Below, one piece after another: positions 30,298 to 30,416 of a stretch of 30,416 bases of DNA (its first letter is position 1; each line of letters opens with the position of its first letter). This DNA comes from Mycoplasma sp. CAG:472. Lineage in GTDB: Bacteria; Bacillota_I; Bacilli_A; RF39; UBA660. The stretch lies in NCBI GenBank assembly GCA_000437315.1, contig FR899383.1:1-30416 (forward strand), in the 5' to 3' direction. A model generated the notes under the pieces. The model did no database searches. It was not told the origin of the DNA and was given only the letters and a program-made list of their open reading frames with translations. Made by a program: the position numbers and the translations under genes.

Positions 30298-30416
30298 ATG
30301 CTTGAATTTAAAGTAATTGAAAATTTAAAACCTAATAAAGATTTAACTGACATCTTAAAAAACTTTAAATATACAGTTAAATTAGGACAAATTAAAACTA
30401 TCTTGCACACCAACTT
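30298..30416 (+). CDS. 5' part of an unknown gene leaving the right edge
   Basis: ATG at 30298 opens a frame of 39 codons to the window edge (MLEFKVIENLKPNKDLTDIL...). AAAGGAGG lies nine bases upstream within a hairpin. The fragment is too short to identify. It is presumably part of the mobile element, expressed from the promoter at 30105 under leader control. Confidence 0.6.
   Translation, partial: MLEFKVIENLKPNKDLTDILKNFKYTVKLGQIKTILHTN

Noticed and set aside
1..30416. CRISPR array or cas genes
   Set aside because: No regularly spaced direct repeats and no Cas-like protein were seen. The repeats at 9.95-10.46 kb are only two copies and carry promoters and terminators.
1..30416. Mycoplasma-type code with TGA as Trp
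   Set aside because: Conserved Trp positions in valS use TGG, and several genes end cleanly at TGA with coupled or adjacent starts.

Overview
The window is strongly AT-rich and uses the standard bacterial code (TGG for Trp; TAA, TGA and TAG as stops). It looks like a Bacillota chromosome from a low-GC, gut-type Bacilli or Erysipelotrichia-like lineage. The evidence is a T-box-controlled valyl-tRNA synthetase, a CIRCE-controlled Hsp20, a sufC-D-S-U cluster, a LytR-CpsA-Psr protein, an LTA-synthase-type enzyme and purine-rich Shine-Dalgarno sites. No finer taxonomy is supported.

Layout. (1) 1-2781, minus strand: a gene start running off the left edge, a small unknown protein, an MsbA-type ABC exporter half-transporter, and Hsp20 behind a CIRCE operator. 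(2) 2800-7150, plus strand: two unknown genes in tandem, a membrane-anchored Asn-rich protein, and an orphan tyrosine recombinase. (3) 7139-9900, minus strand: valS and its T-box leader. (4) 9940-10460: a compact RNA and toxin-like locus. A 34-residue membrane peptide on the plus strand is flanked by two minus-strand small RNAs. All three predicted transcripts begin with the same hairpin scaffold. The terminal loop of one small RNA is the exact complement of a site just upstream of the peptide's ribosome binding site. (5) 10503-14696, minus strand: a degenerate ClpX-like AAA+ protein, then sufU, sufS, a half-size sufD and sufC, with no sufB, and a possible small RNA behind the operon. (6) 14983-16979, plus strand: a Lys-rich membrane protein, a DUF1292 protein and a membrane-anchored lytic transglycosylase. 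(7) 17020-21510, minus strand: an envelope operon of an LTA-synthase-type enzyme, a small membrane protein and an LCP-PASTA protein.

(8) 21627 to the right edge: tRNA-Gly(GCC), then an integrated mobilizable element. It holds a winged-helix protein, a small unknown, a large serine recombinase behind a leader-peptide/terminator module, an oriT-like inverted-repeat region, a MobV/Pre-type relaxase, a KilA-N protein, an Ltp-repeat membrane protein resembling superinfection-exclusion proteins, an XRE regulator, a DUF6414-like plus Clp-type AAA+ ATPase pair, and a further gene behind a structured leader. The right end of the element is not in the window.

The strongest candidates for something undescribed are the shared-scaffold small-RNA/peptide locus at 9.95-10.46 kb and the DUF6414-AAA+ pair with its XRE and Ltp neighbours at 27.0-30.1 kb. 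Function is inferred in both cases.
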